From an uncultured Clostridia bacterium (GTDB taxonomy: Bacteria > Bacillota_I > Bacilli_A > RFN20 > CAG-288): 7,146 bases of DNA. Where the stretch lies: NCBI GenBank assembly GCA_900313465.1, contig OMRU01000038.1, positions 1-7,146 of the forward strand, read 5' to 3'. Position 1 is the first letter of the stretch. The number at the start of each line of letters is the position of its first letter. The notes under the pieces were generated by a model that saw only the letters and a list, made by a program, of their open reading frames with translations, had not been told where the DNA came from and did no database searches. Below, piece by piece: positions 6,704-7,146 of this stretch. Position numbers and translations under genes: made by a program.

Positions 6704-7146
6704 TTACTCCAATAAGAAACGCAAGTCTTCCGTGTTGATGGAAGTGATGCCCTCATCACCCTCAGAGATGACTGACGTCAATTCTTTCTTCTTTTCCTGC
6801 AATTCGATGACTCGTTCTTCAATCGAGTTCTTACATACCATCTTGATGACAGTCACACTTCTCTTCTGGCCGATACGATGGGCTCTGTCACTGGCCTGAT
6901 TTTCTGCAGCAAGGTTCCACCATGGATCAAGATGAATGACAATATCCGCACCGACAAGGTTAAGACCTGTACCGCCAGCCTTAAGCGAAACCAACATGAC
7001 CTTGACTTCTTCCTTGGTGTTGAAGTCCTCGGCCATCATGTAGACATCCGTTCCCGAAAGTTCCGAGAGATCTCTTCCGACCTCTTCCAGATAAACTGTA
7101 TTGTAATAATTGAATACGTTTTTAGTTGTTGTAAAAATCAATAAAA
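6704..7146 (-). CDS. SNF2-family DEAD/DEAH helicase, C-terminal part (partial at right edge)
   Basis: The frame is open to the window edge, so only about the last 147 residues are present; the TTG at 7141 is an internal Leu codon rather than the start (TTA TTG ATT reads as LLI). Motif V is [20 protein letters not shown], then DPWWN and motif [13 protein letters not shown], followed by the [16 protein letters not shown] brace typical of SNF2 proteins. The missing part upstream should hold the ATP-binding lobe, and in many Firmicutes a SWIM zinc finger. Such proteins are DNA-dependent ATPases that remodel or move along duplex DNA. The stretch between LIFTTTK and EDFN looks shortened and lacks the Arg usually found before the FN (see findings). 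The stop codon at 6704-6706 lies 2 nt before the acetyltransferase gene, forming an operon. Confidence 0.93.
   Translation of the reverse strand, partial: LLIFTTTKNVFNYYNTVYLEEVGRDLSELSGTDVYMMAEDFNTKEEVKVMLVSLKAGGTGLNLVGADIVIHLDPWWNLAAENQASDRAHRIGQKRSVTVIKMVCKNSIEERVIELQEKKKELTSVISEGDEGITSINTEDLRFLLE

Noticed and set aside
6681..7144. Plus-strand frames 6681-6899 and 6878-7144
   Set aside because: They are antisense to the SNF2 gene, whose motifs V and VI are unmistakable; no RBS or family resemblance.

Overview
The window looks like chromosomal DNA from a low-to-medium GC Firmicute. The evidence is purine-rich Shine-Dalgarno sites (AAGGAGG, AAAGGAG), TTGACT/TATAAT-type promoters, hairpin-plus-T-run terminators, and an enolase of ordinary bacterial type. 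TGA is used as a stop codon (end of the acetyltransferase gene), so the code is standard and a Mycoplasma-type code is excluded. A host in or near the Erysipelotrichia is my guess from protein flavour; the sequence does not prove it.

Layout. (1) 1-2107, minus strand: the first 702 codons of a large YfhO-family membrane protein that runs off the left edge. (2) 2108-2244: a divergent regulatory region with an extended -10 promoter for the YfhO gene, a perfect 9-bp-arm palindrome, and a -10 box so close to the next gene that its mRNA may be leaderless. (3) 2245-3624, plus: a polytopic membrane protein resembling the O-antigen ligase/polymerase (Wzy/WaaL) superfamily. (4) 3625-3994: a 370-bp AT-rich stretch with no protein gene of ordinary size. 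It holds a strong-looking promoter with a symmetric -10 region, a predicted 5' stem-loop and an intrinsic terminator, which together suggest an undescribed small RNA of about 110 nt. (5) 3995-4814, plus: a two-gene unit with overlapping reading frames, a Nudix hydrolase followed by a Vsr-type endonuclease-fold protein. (6) 4813-4847: a terminator shared by converging transcripts. (7) 4866-6167, minus: enolase, with its own promoter, RBS and an upstream palindrome. (8) 6285-7146, minus: the 3' end of a SNF2-family helicase gene, followed 2 nt later by a GNAT acetyltransferase gene whose Shine-Dalgarno lies inside the helicase gene.

The YfhO and Wzy-like proteins probably both handle cell-envelope glycans and share a divergent control region. 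The Nudix/Vsr-like pair suggests nucleotide clean-up or DNA repair. Enolase is the glycolytic housekeeping gene. The SNF2/GNAT pair lies upstream of eno on the same strand, so read-through into eno is possible, although eno has its own promoter. No tRNA, rRNA, CRISPR array, insertion sequence or phage gene was seen. The most promising undescribed item is the small-RNA candidate at 3838-3947.
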